Origin: Firmicutes bacterium UBA2116
GTDB lineage: Bacteria; Bacillota; Clostridia; Tissierellales; Sedimentibacteraceae
Assembly: GCA_002331025.1 (NCBI GenBank)
Contig: DCYG01000032.1
Coordinates: forward strand, 1 to 33,638
DNA: 33,638 bases
Direction of reading: 5' to 3'
Positions 23,172 through 30,780 of this stretch are shown one piece after another. The notes beneath the pieces are model-generated. The model did no database searches. It worked only from the letters and a program-made list of their open reading frames with translations, and was not told the origin of the DNA. Position 1 is the stretch's first letter. The number at the start of each line of letters is the position of its first letter. Made by a program: the position numbers and the translations under genes.

Positions 23172-23738
23172 TTGAACAGTCGCACTATTCAAGCACAAAA
23201 AACAAAGGATAGAATACATAAAACAAGCCTAAAGCTTTTTATGAGCAAGGGAATTGACAATGTAAGCATACAGGATATTGCAAAGGCAGCAAATATTTCT
23301 GTCGGTTCTTTTTATAATTACTATAAATCAAAACTGGATGTTTTGTATCAGAATTACAAGGTTGCTGATAAAAATTTTATAGAATTTGTTAATAATGGTG
23401 TTGAGGGAGACACGATTAAAGAGAAAGTCAAAAACTATATGTTATTTTATATCGATTTCGTTACAAGCGAGCCATATGATTTTACAAAACTTCTTTATAA
23501 CAACAGTAATAAGCTTTTTCTCAAAAAAGGCAGAGCAATGCAGACACTCCTTGCTCCTATTATAGATGAAGGTATAAATAATGGTGAAATAACTGCTGAT
23601 ATGAATACCGAAGAGATTATTGAATTTCTCTTCCAATCAATGAGGGGATTAATTTTTCATTGGTGCCTACACGACGGGAACTTTGACCTGCACGAAAGAG
23701 CAGATAAATATTTGGAGTTAATAATTAAACCGCTATAA
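23172..23738 (+). CDS. TetR-family transcriptional regulator
   Basis: The 188-residue protein has a TetR DNA-binding domain in residues 1-60 (ASLKLF-like helix, GIDNVSIQDIAKAANISVGSFYNYYKSK), then an all-helical ligand domain ending in FLFQSMRGLIFHWCLHDG. The start is TTG, weakly supported by GGGG nine bases upstream; no better start is present. It diverges from the flavin reductase lipoprotein gene across a 27-bp near-palindrome, so it probably represses that gene and responds to its substrate or a related compound. A strong terminator overlaps its stop codon. Confidence 0.92.
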   Translation: MNSRTIQAQKTKDRIHKTSLKLFMSKGIDNVSIQDIAKAANISVGSFYNYYKSKLDVLYQNYKVADKNFIEFVNNGVEGDTIKEKVKNYMLFYIDFVTSEPYDFTKLLYNNSNKLFLKKGRAMQTLLAPIIDEGINNGEITADMNTEEIIEFLFQSMRGLIFHWCLHDGNFDLHERADKYLELIIKPL

Positions 23739-23777
23739 AAAAGCTATACCATAACAACAGGTATAGCTTTTTTATAG
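23733..23777 (+). terminator. Terminator after tetR
   Basis: Arms 23733-23750 and 23760-23777 are an 18-bp perfect inverted repeat whose right arm contains TTTTTT. The tetR stop codon lies in the left arm. Confidence 0.85.
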
Positions 23778-23808
23778 TAATCTAATAAAGAATTAAAATC
23801 GGATAAAT

Positions 23809-23836
23809 TTGAAAAGTATAAAGTATATGATATAAT
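23809..23836 (+). promoter_or_regulatory. Promoter of the ThrE-type exporter genes
   Basis: TTGAAA (23809-23814) and TATAAT (23831-23836) are 16 bp apart, with a TGA extension before the -10. Confidence 0.7.
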
Positions 23837-23858
23837 TAGATATATACTGAGGTGATTT

Positions 23859-24629
23859 ATGGAACTTGAAGTTAATAAGTTATTAAAGGTGCTTAAGCTT
23901 TCTGCTCAGATAATAATCGAAAACGGTGGCGAAACCTACAGGGCGGAAGAAACAATAAAATACATATGTAAATCCTTCAAAGTTAAGGAAATAGAGCCTA
24001 TCGCTACTCCGACGGGATTATATTTTACTATTTCCGTCAATGGAGAAGAAAACAATACAATAGTTAGACGAATCAGAAAGAGAACTATTAACCTGCAAAA
24101 GATTAATGAAGTAAATAATACTTCAAGGAATTTGACATCAGGACAAATAACCTTGGATGAAGCATTACTTCAATTAGAGGATATATATGGCAATGATAAA
24201 ATTCAATATAAATACTCATTGTTATACGGAGGTATTTCTTCGGCATTTTTTACCCTTCTGTTTGGAGGAGGTTTATTTGAATTTACTGTTGCACTGTTTT
24301 CGGGAATAATAGTCACTATAATTTCCAAAAAATTTGAAGAACTTCAATCATATCAGTTTTTTTCAAGTATTATTGCAGGTGCCTTTTTATCTTTTATTGC
24401 AATTACATTTACGCATCTGCTTGGAAAGGGTAATTACAACTACATCATAGTGGGAGGAATTATGCCCTTACTGCCCGGACTTGCCATGACTAATGCTATA
24501 AGAGATACAATAAGAGGTGATCTGTTGTCCGGAATTGCAAGAGCCACAGAGGCATTGTTGATTGCATCATCCTTGGCCGCCGGAGCAGGAGCAATTATAT
24601 ATACAGCGTATGCTTTAGGTATATCTTAA
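23859..24629 (+). CDS. ThrE/YjjP-type exporter, large subunit
   Basis: The 256-residue protein has the ThrE N-terminal cytoplasmic region (about 1-115), with the conserved IIENGGETYRAEET and TPTGLYFTI, followed by about five membrane helices. GGIMPLLPGLAMTNAIRDTIRGDLLSG is the family hallmark, given here as two parts: GGIMPLLPG and TNAIRDTIRGD. Members of this family export threonine, serine or small dicarboxylates (YjjPB exports succinate). It is paired with the small subunit 15 bases downstream. GAGGTG precedes the ATG. The substrate is not predictable from sequence. Confidence 0.92.
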   Translation: MELEVNKLLKVLKLSAQIIIENGGETYRAEETIKYICKSFKVKEIEPIATPTGLYFTISVNGEENNTIVRRIRKRTINLQKINEVNNTSRNLTSGQITLDEALLQLEDIYGNDKIQYKYSLLYGGISSAFFTLLFGGGLFEFTVALFSGIIVTIISKKFEELQSYQFFSSIIAGAFLSFIAITFTHLLGKGNYNYIIVGGIMPLLPGLAMTNAIRDTIRGDLLSGIARATEALLIASSLAAGAGAIIYTAYALGIS

Positions 24630-24644
24630 TTGGAGGAGTAGAAT

Positions 24645-25070
24645 ATGTTTTTAGAAATGATATATTGTTTTATAGCAACTTTCTTTTTTGCACAGATTAT
24701 GAATGCTCCAAAAAAATCTTTGATTTATTCTTCCTTAACTGCATCAATGGGATATGCCGTATATAAATTTTGTATAATTTCAGAGCATTCATTGCTTGGT
24801 TTCTTTCTTGGTACCTGCTTAATTGCAATCATAGGAGAAATTTTGGCACGAAGGTTAAAAATGCCTGCAACCATATTTATATTTCCAAGTGTTATCCCCA
24901 TTGTTCCAGGATTAGGTCTTTATGAAACAATTCTTGCATTTGTTCAGAATGATATACAAAAAGCTCTTGAAACAGGAGTAAACACAATTTTAAGCATTGG
25001 AAGCATGGCAATAGCAATGGCACTTATAAGCTTGATAGCGCTAAAAATACGTAATAAAAAAACTGTTTAA
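24645..25070 (+). CDS. ThrE_2/YjjB-type exporter, small subunit
   Basis: The 141-residue protein has four or five membrane helices and the motif IPIVPGLGLYETI (as VIPIVPGLGLY) with AMALI near the C-terminus, typical of the DUF3815/YjjB half of split ThrE exporters. GGAGG precedes the ATG. It follows the large subunit in the same operon and completes the exporter, which in other bacteria is one fused protein. Whether desulfoferrodoxin downstream is cotranscribed is unclear; an 82-base gap without a clear terminator lies between them. Confidence 0.9.
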   Translation: MFLEMIYCFIATFFFAQIMNAPKKSLIYSSLTASMGYAVYKFCIISEHSLLGFFLGTCLIAIIGEILARRLKMPATIFIFPSVIPIVPGLGLYETILAFVQNDIQKALETGVNTILSIGSMAIAMALISLIALKIRNKKTV

Positions 25071-25152
25071 TGTTTTTTTTATTATGTGTTTTAAAGTGTA
25101 TAGAATTGGGTATAGAAATGTTGTTGAACTATTAAAATATTTGGAGGGTACT

Positions 25153-25536
25153 ATGTGTAAAACAAAATTTTATTTATGTGAAACTTGCGGTAATTTAGTA
25201 AGCTTATATAACGAAGGCGGCGGAACTTTAGTTTGCTGTGACAATGATATGAAAGAACTTATTCCCGGTACGGTAGATGCTTCTTATGAAAAACATATCC
25301 CTGTAATAGAAGTTGAAGGAAATAAAGTAACCGTAACAGTTGGAAGCGTAATTCATCCTATGGCTGATGATCATTGGATTGAGTGGATATACCTTGAAAC
25401 AAAGGAAGGAACTCAAAGAAAATGCTTAGAGCCGGGCTGTGAACCAAAAGCTGTATTCATGTTAGCTGAAGGTGATGAAGTTGTTTCTGCTTACGAGCAC
25501 TGCAACCTTCACGGATTATGGAAAAAGGAAGCGTAG
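25153..25536 (+). CDS. dfx: Desulfoferrodoxin (superoxide reductase, two-iron type)
   Basis: Superoxide reductase converts superoxide to peroxide without making oxygen, a defence typical of strict anaerobes. The 127-residue protein has a rubredoxin-like center I from CETCGN and the VCCDND pair, and the catalytic center II with histidines in EKHIP and IHPMADDHWIEW and the Cys/His of CNLHGLW. All ligands are present, so it is the two-center form and not neelaredoxin. The start is the ATG at 25153 with GGAGGG upstream; an earlier ATG lacks a ribosome site. It is followed by a bidirectional terminator. Confidence 0.97.
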   Translation: MCKTKFYLCETCGNLVSLYNEGGGTLVCCDNDMKELIPGTVDASYEKHIPVIEVEGNKVTVTVGSVIHPMADDHWIEWIYLETKEGTQRKCLEPGCEPKAVFMLAEGDEVVSAYEHCNLHGLWKKEA

Positions 25537-25565
25537 AAACAATTGCTCATGTTGAGCACACAAAT

Positions 25566-25608
25566 AAAAACACTACTCCCCTTGAGGAAGTGGTGTTTTA
25601 TTCTTTTT
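25566..25608. terminator. Bidirectional terminator between convergent genes
   Basis: AAAACACTAC pairs with GTGGTGTTTT (one G-T pair), followed on the plus strand by ATTCTTTTTT and on the minus strand by TTATTTG. It can end both the desulfoferrodoxin and the ferritin-like transcripts. Confidence 0.75.
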
Positions 25609-25807
25609 TGCCGGAATTCAATAGCTTTTCAAAGGCATCATATCTGGTTCTCAATGCCTTTTCATGATTTTCCTCGTCTATTCTCAATTGCTCAAAGAAC
25701 CTTTTTACTTTTGGGTCATCTGCTTTTTCAAATAACATTTGATAATGCTTCTGAGCTCTGATCTCATCTTCAATGGCTTCTAAAATTCCATCCAATATTT
25801 GCTGCAT
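25598..25807 (-). CDS. Small ferritin-like / rubrerythrin-related helical protein
   Basis: The start is the ATG at 25807, preceded by AAGGAGG; an upstream in-frame ATG lacks a ribosome site. The 69-residue product is two helices with EDEIRAQKHYQ and DEENHEKAL, the E-x6-H and ExxH-like pattern of ferritin-like metal sites. It is half the length of a normal rubrerythrin domain, so it may dimerise to form a four-helix bundle or may be a non-catalytic relative. It begins 50 bases after the phosphatase stop codon, and the two are probably cotranscribed. The nearby desulfoferrodoxin gene suggests an oxidative-stress role, by inference. Confidence 0.75.
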   Translation of the reverse strand: MQQILDGILEAIEDEIRAQKHYQMLFEKADDPKVKRFFEQLRIDEENHEKALRTRYDAFEKLLNSGKKE

Positions 25808-25857
25808 GCCAACTTCCTCCTTTTTGTTCTTCTCATGAATATTCATAGTATTCAATG

Positions 25858-26994
25858 TTACGATAATTTTGCTACTACTAAGGTTATGTCATCATTAATT
25901 CTCTCATGTTTTACAAAATCATTAAAATCATCATGGATCTTTTTGACAATATGAACCGGTTTAAGATTGTATATATCGGTAATAAGATTTTTCAGTCTTT
26001 CTTCATAAAATTCATTATCGAATCTTTGCTCCGGCAATCCATCAGACATAATAAACAATGTCATTTCCGGAAACAGATGCAAGGAATGATCCTCATAATT
26101 ATAAAAATCAAAATCTATTGCCGTTGTAACCGGAAAACTTCCCTTGTTCAGTTCAATTATATTACCTTTATCTGCCACCAATATGGGACAAATATGAAAG
26201 CCTGCATTGCAATATGTTAATTCATAGGTCTTTAAATCAAATACTGCAAAGAAAATACAGACCAGATATTCCATCGGATACCCTTCTTTTATATATTGCT
26301 CAAGAAAAAAATTCATGATTTCTTTAGGTGACAGAACTTGTCCCGGTATATGCTTAAGCTTGAAATAACTGCTTATAGTATCTTTAACAAAAATAGCCAG
26401 CATTGCGCTATCCAACCCATGTCCCGACACATCGGCTACAAAGCATACATATTGATCAAAATAATCATTTAATAAGCCATTATCTACTTTAAATACATCA
26501 AATAAATCACCGCCTAAATCCTGTGCCGGAATATATAGTGAAGCAAAAGAAATATTTTCTGTATCAGGAAGGCTCTCAGGAAGAGACCGTCTATGAATCT
26601 TTATTGCATTTTTGACTTCTATATCCATCCTTTTTTTTATTCTCTCATACTCCGCATGCTTTTCATTACCATAAATATATAAAAGGTTATTCTTTTTAAG
26701 TATCTTCACATGTAATTTCGTCAAACCATGTTTGCCATTAAATAAAAACTCCTCCAGAGCGGAAGGCTTTTCGGATACATTTTTAATAAAAGACTCAGCT
26801 TTATTTATATGAATGTCAGTAATAATTTCTAAAAGGCTTTTTTGCTTTAACTCCATATCAGCGTAACCTAAGCTATGCTGCATAGCTTTATTGGAAAAGA
26901 TAATTTGCCAATCCGGATTACAAACTAAAATATGGTCATCAATAATATCGGTTATAGTCCTGCTTATTTCCACAACATCAACGTTGTACTCCAC
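25858..26994 (-). CDS. PAS-domain PP2C (SpoIIE/RsbU-type) serine phosphatase
   Basis: The 378-residue protein starts at GTG with GGGAGGG upstream. Residues about 10-120 form a PAS domain (HILVCNPDWQIIFSNKAM). A helical linker follows, and about 150-378 form a SpoIIE-type PP2C phosphatase with metal-binding motifs DLGGDLFDVF, ADVSGHGLDSAM, FIMSDGLPE and NDDITLVV. Such enzymes dephosphorylate anti-anti-sigma factors in partner switching. No STAS or anti-sigma gene lies beside it, so its target is unknown. It is the first gene of a pair with the small ferritin-like protein, and has an extended -10 promoter. Confidence 0.93.
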   Translation of the reverse strand: MEYNVDVVEISRTITDIIDDHILVCNPDWQIIFSNKAMQHSLGYADMELKQKSLLEIITDIHINKAESFIKNVSEKPSALEEFLFNGKHGLTKLHVKILKKNNLLYIYGNEKHAEYERIKKRMDIEVKNAIKIHRRSLPESLPDTENISFASLYIPAQDLGGDLFDVFKVDNGLLNDYFDQYVCFVADVSGHGLDSAMLAIFVKDTISSYFKLKHIPGQVLSPKEIMNFFLEQYIKEGYPMEYLVCIFFAVFDLKTYELTYCNAGFHICPILVADKGNIIELNKGSFPVTTAIDFDFYNYEDHSLHLFPEMTLFIMSDGLPEQRFDNEFYEERLKNLITDIYNLKPVHIVKKIHDDFNDFVKHERINDDITLVVAKLS

Positions 26995-27073
26995 GACATA
27001 CCCTCCCTGCTGATTATTTACAATGTATTGTCAATTTGTTAATTGCATCACAATATTTTTGTATATCAATAAT

Positions 27074-27082
27074 ATTATATCA
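27074..27082 (-). promoter_or_regulatory. Extended -10 promoter of the PP2C gene
   Basis: TGATATAAT on the minus strand, about 80 bases before the GTG start. TTGATT lies upstream at a short 15-bp spacing. Confidence 0.55.
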
Positions 27083-27148
27083 TTTTTTAAATAAAATCAA
27101 CAATTGTCGTTAAATATCTACAAATTCTTCCTCGCTATGAACGTATTT

Positions 27149-27184
27149 AAGAAGAGGAATTGTGTGCACACAATTCCTCTTCTT
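27149..27184. terminator. 17-bp perfect palindrome after metG
   Basis: Arms 27149-27165 and 27168-27184 are exact reverse complements with a 2-base centre. It lies 30 bases past the metG stop codon. The T run is poor, so its ability to terminate is likely but not certain. Confidence 0.6.
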
Positions 27185-27214
27185 CCCTATTGCCAATCTA
27201 TCACTAATCAATTG

Positions 27215-29158
27215 CTAAGATATCGTTGCGCCGTCTGATATATCTTCCAATGTGGAAAGCAAAGTTAATTTTTTACCCTTTTCAGCAGTTAAAAGCATGC
27301 CGTTGGATTCTATGCCTCTCAGCACTACAGGCTTTAAGTTGTATACCATTACAACCTTCTTACCTGCTAAATCTTCAGGGCTGTAATATTTTGATATACC
27401 TGATACCACCTGTCTCATTTCTTCTCCAACCTTTAATTGGAACACTAAAAGCTTATCTGCGTCAGGATGTCTCTCTGCCTTAACTATTTCAGCAATTCTC
27501 AAATCTAATTTGGCAAAATCATCAATAGTTATGAAATTACCTTCTTTTTCTTCTTTAACTTCAACAACTTCCTTTGCCTCGGATTTAGCTTCATTTATTT
27601 TATTGATTTCCTCTAATTTTTTAGCTGTGTCTATTCTTGCAAACAATATCTCAGGAGTACCAACCTTTTGTCCCGGTACCATTCCGTTAAAGCTCAATAA
27701 TGAGTCCCAATCTATCTTGTCGGTATTAAGCTGCTTAAAAATTTTCTGTGCTGTTTCAGGAAGGTATGGCTCCAATAAAACTGCTGCAATCCTGATCGAT
27801 TCAAGTAAATTATATAATACTGTTCCCAATCTTTTCTTCTTGCTTTCATCTTTACCTAATACCCAAGGTTGTGTTTCATCAATATATTTATTACTTCTTC
27901 TGAGAAGGTTAAAAATTTCATCTATAGCATCAGAAACCTTTAAATCGTCCATTTTCTTTTCAACTCTTGCAGGTGTATCAAGCGCAAGCTTAATAAGCTC
28001 ATCATCTATTGCTTCATACTCTTCCGGAGAAAGAATAACACCGTCAAAATATTTGTTGGTCATGGTGATGGTTCTGTTTACTAAATTTCCTAAAATATTA
28101 GCCAGATCAGAATTTATTCTTTCAATTACAAGATCGTATGTCAATGTACCGTCGCTGGCAAAAGGCATTTCATGCAGTACAAAATATCTTATGGCATCTA
28201 CACCAAACAGATCAACCAAATCATCGGCATAAATTACATTGCCTTTTGACTTGCTCATTTTACCTTCTCCAACCAACAGCCAAGGATGACCGAAAACCTG
28301 TTTTGGAAGCTCAACACCCAATGCCATCAATAATATCGGCCAATAGATAGTATGGAATCTTAAGATATCCTTGCCAATTAAATGAACGTCTGCAGGCCAG
28401 TATTTATTAAACAAATCTCCATGATTTCCCTCAGTGTCATAGCCTAAAAATGTAATGTAGTTACTCAGAGCATCTATCCAAACATAAACAACATGCCCTT
28501 CGTCAAAAGTAACGGGTACACCCCAATTAAATGAAGTTCTTGAAACACATAAATCCTGTAAACCAGGTTTGATAAAATTATTAACCATTTCATTTTTACG
28601 TGATTCAGGTTGAATAAATTTAGGATTTTCTTCAATATGCTTCATCAACCTGTCGGCGTAATTGCTCATTTTAAAGAAATAAGCTTCTTCTCTTGCCATA
28701 TGCACATCTCTGCCGCAATCAGGACATTTTCCGTCAGCTAACTGAGATTCTGTAAAAAAGGCTTCATCCGGTGTGCAATACCAGCCTTCGTAATATCCTT
28801 TATAAATATCACCCTGGTCATAGAGCTTTTTAAATATTTTTTGTACTGTTTTTATGTGTTCCGGGTCTGTGGTTCTGACAAATTTGTCGTAGCTTGTGTT
28901 CATCAAATCCCATATTCGTTTAATTTCTCCTGCTACTTCATCAACATAAATCTGTGGAGTTTTACCGGCTTCCTCTGCTTTAATCTGAATTTTTTCTCCA
29001 TGCTCATCTGTTCCTGTCTGAAAATAAACATCATATCCGTTTAATTTTTTGAATCTGACTATACTGTCGGCAAGAACTATTTCATACGTGTTTCCTATAT
29101 GGGGCTTGCCGGATGTATAGGCGATTGCCGTCGTTAAATAATATTTTCCTTTATTCAT
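27215..29158 (-). CDS. metG: Methionyl-tRNA synthetase
   Basis: MetRS charges tRNA-Met. The start is the ATG at 29158, with AGGAGG upstream. The 647-residue class I enzyme has the HIGH-type motif PHIGN (residues 19-23), a zinc region with CTPDEAF and CPDCGRDV, the WIDALSNY segment, the KMSKS loop (GKMSKSKGN), an anticodon-binding helical domain, and a C-terminal tRNA-binding (EMAP/Trbp111-like) domain from about 540 (DLRIAEIVKAERHPDADKL in two parts). The first zinc pair reads C-T-P-D where many enzymes have CxxC. Expression is controlled by a T-box leader. Confidence 0.98.
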   Translation of the reverse strand: MNKGKYYLTTAIAYTSGKPHIGNTYEIVLADSIVRFKKLNGYDVYFQTGTDEHGEKIQIKAEEAGKTPQIYVDEVAGEIKRIWDLMNTSYDKFVRTTDPEHIKTVQKIFKKLYDQGDIYKGYYEGWYCTPDEAFFTESQLADGKCPDCGRDVHMAREEAYFFKMSNYADRLMKHIEENPKFIQPESRKNEMVNNFIKPGLQDLCVSRTSFNWGVPVTFDEGHVVYVWIDALSNYITFLGYDTEGNHGDLFNKYWPADVHLIGKDILRFHTIYWPILLMALGVELPKQVFGHPWLLVGEGKMSKSKGNVIYADDLVDLFGVDAIRYFVLHEMPFASDGTLTYDLVIERINSDLANILGNLVNRTITMTNKYFDGVILSPEEYEAIDDELIKLALDTPARVEKKMDDLKVSDAIDEIFNLLRRSNKYIDETQPWVLGKDESKKKRLGTVLYNLLESIRIAAVLLEPYLPETAQKIFKQLNTDKIDWDSLLSFNGMVPGQKVGTPEILFARIDTAKKLEEINKINEAKSEAKEVVEVKEEKEGNFITIDDFAKLDLRIAEIVKAERHPDADKLLVFQLKVGEEMRQVVSGISKYYSPEDLAGKKVVMVYNLKPVVLRGIESNGMLLTAEKGKKLTLLSTLEDISDGATIS

Positions 29159-29189
29159 ATTTTCCCTCCTATATTTTTCAAAAATCACC

Positions 29190-29445
29190 AAAAAAATCGA
29201 ACGCCTCTTTGCATATGCAAAGAGGCGAAAATCCGCGTTACCACTCTTATTCGCACATATTTCGCAATATGTGCCTCAACAGGTCCTATAACCCTTGTAT
29301 TATAACGTATACTCACGTCAAACCTTAACAAATGCTCAGGCATGAAACTCCAAGGCCATCTTCACTATAAAGTCAATCTCCGGCTCGCACCTTACTCCGG
29401 TTCTCTTGGTCATAACTTACAAGCTACTCTTCTTTTCACAGCTTT
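29190..29445 (-). promoter_or_regulatory. T-box riboswitch leader of metG
   Basis: The leader reads uncharged tRNA-Met to control metG. The T-box sequence AGAGTGGTAACGCGG is at 29233-29247, a variant of the consensus AGGGTGGNACCGCG. Antiterminator pairing AAGAG/CTCTT and GCG/CGC spans 29220-29248. The competing terminator is a perfect 26-base palindrome (29202-29227) followed by TTCGATTTTTTT. A third stem is GCACATATT-type (29253-29274). Stem I lies at about 29350-29440, with a GAGTA kink-turn-like motif at its base. A candidate Met specifier ATG lies at 29357-29359. The gene-free stretch between metG and the next gene (29159-29528) is filled by this element and its promoter. Confidence 0.92.
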
Positions 29446-29483
29446 TTATTGATATTCATATAGTATTATTTTATTTATGTAAA

Positions 29484-29512
29484 ACTATACATAAATACTT
29501 AACATTTGTCAA
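29484..29512 (-). promoter_or_regulatory. Promoter of the metG T-box transcript
   Basis: On the minus strand TTGACA (29507-29512) and TATAGT (29484-29489) are 17 bp apart. The resulting leader is about 320 bases. Confidence 0.85.
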
Positions 29513-29528
29513 CTGTTTGTTTTAATTA

Positions 29529-29750
29529 TCAGAATATAAACTGAATCAGCTTAACAATGGCTATTATTATACCAATTATTATTGCAGGGATCAATAAAAA
29601 TCCAATGCCTAAAGGTATCAATAATATTATAACAAAAAGTCCTATTACGGCTCCTATAATCGTAAATATAACCTTTAATAAAACAACACCTATATTTATT
29701 GCAGCAACTATAAATACGAAAAATACAACTATTCCGATTAATATTTCCAT
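29529..29750 (-). CDS. Small hydrophobic membrane protein, unknown function
   Basis: The 73-residue product is almost entirely Ile/Val/Leu/Phe/Gly and predicts two or three membrane helices with short loops, and only a few charged residues (E2, K26, K67). GAGGGAG seven bases before the ATG supports translation. I do not recognise a family. It stands alone between the metG leader, on the same strand downstream, and a divergent PHP gene. Composition and ribosome site argue for a real gene; function is unknown. Confidence 0.65.
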   Translation of the reverse strand: MEILIGIVVFFVFIVAAINIGVVLLKVIFTIIGAVIGLFVIILLIPLGIGFLLIPAIIIGIIIAIVKLIQFIF

Positions 29751-29877
29751 TTCACATCTCCCTCTTTTATTTATTATATATTTTATTCAATTTATTCATA
29801 TGATACACATACTATATTCACAGTTGATTAGCGTATTATTAAAATTCGATTAAATTATAGCAAAATATTGTAATAGA

Positions 29878-29886
29878 TGATATAAT
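29878..29886 (+). promoter_or_regulatory. Extended -10 promoter of the PHP gene
   Basis: TGATATAAT about 25 bases before the ATG; no good -35. Confidence 0.6.
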
Positions 29887-29911
29887 ATTTTATTAAAAAC
29901 AGGAGCAGCAC

Positions 29912-30730
29912 ATGATTGATTTACACATACACTCTAAATTTTCCGACGGAACTGATTCCATCGATGATATACTTAAAATTGTTCAGGAAAAAAATATACC
30001 CACGATTGCTTTAACCGACCATGATACTACCTATGGTATAGCTGAAATAACAGAAAAGGCAATCATAGAAAATATAACGGTTATTCCTGCGGTAGAAATA
30101 TCATCCGTTTCCAACGGACACCTCATACATATTCTTGGATATAACATAGATGTTTCTAACAGTCAGCTTCAAGATATGTTAAGCTTGATTTGTGATTATT
30201 TCAACAAATCATTTTTAGAACATTATAATTGGTTGTTAAAAAACAACTATATAGATTTTGATATAAATAAAATAATTAAATTTGCCGGATATAAGCAATG
30301 TATAGCCCTGTCAGATATTATGAAAGCAATGATAGCTGATGGAAAGCCTTACTCATTAAAGGATTGGCCGGAATTTTTCAATACTAAATTAAGACACTAC
30401 AACGGTCATTTTATAGAAAATTTTCCTGTACACTCTTCGGAAGCTGTTGAGGTTATAAATCAAGCTAAAGGAACTGCAAGCTTTGCACATCCTGCAAGAA
30501 TCGGCAATGCCGACATAAAAGAAATGGAGCTTCTTCTACCGCACGGTCTGAGGGCTTTGGAAGTGTATTATCCGTACCATGATGAAATTTTAGTTAAAAA
30601 ATACGAAGAATTTGCTTTAAAGCACGATTTAATCAAGACAGGCGGCACAGACTGGCACGGTAAGGATTTAACAACCTGGAACGTTGAAATCGGAGATTAC
30701 GGATTAAAAGAGACGATCCTTTTCGACTGA
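29912..30730 (+). CDS. PHP-domain phosphoesterase (YciV/TrpH-like)
   Basis: The 272-residue protein is a polymerase-and-histidinol-phosphatase domain with metal ligands in DLHIHSKFSDGT (H5, H7, D12), LTDHDTT, PAVEIS, FAHPARIG and TDWHG. The layout matches the YciV/RNase AM and 3',5'-nucleotide bisphosphate phosphatase group, which trims short RNA 5' ends or hydrolyses phosphoadenosine phosphate. Which of these applies here is not settled by sequence. GGAGCAG precedes the ATG. A hairpin at 30709-30747 overlaps the stop codon and may end the transcript. Confidence 0.9.
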   Translation: MIDLHIHSKFSDGTDSIDDILKIVQEKNIPTIALTDHDTTYGIAEITEKAIIENITVIPAVEISSVSNGHLIHILGYNIDVSNSQLQDMLSLICDYFNKSFLEHYNWLLKNNYIDFDINKIIKFAGYKQCIALSDIMKAMIADGKPYSLKDWPEFFNTKLRHYNGHFIENFPVHSSEAVEVINQAKGTASFAHPARIGNADIKEMELLLPHGLRALEVYYPYHDEILVKKYEEFALKHDLIKTGGTDWHGKDLTTWNVEIGDYGLKETILFD

Positions 30731-30747
30731 TGAAAAGAATCGTCTCT
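30709..30747 (+). terminator. Hairpin overlapping the PHP stop codon
   Basis: AGAGACGAT (30709-30717) pairs with ATCGTCTCT (30739-30747), with inner TTTTC/GAAAA pairing. The T run after it is short (CCTTTT), so it is a probable but weak terminator between convergent genes. Confidence 0.6.
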
Positions 30748-30780
30748 AACCTTTTAACCAAAAAAGCTTTTTGTCTGTCT

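Noticed and set aside
27510..28232. 240-codon plus-strand frame
   Set aside because: It is antisense to the conserved metG coding region, without ribosome site or family.
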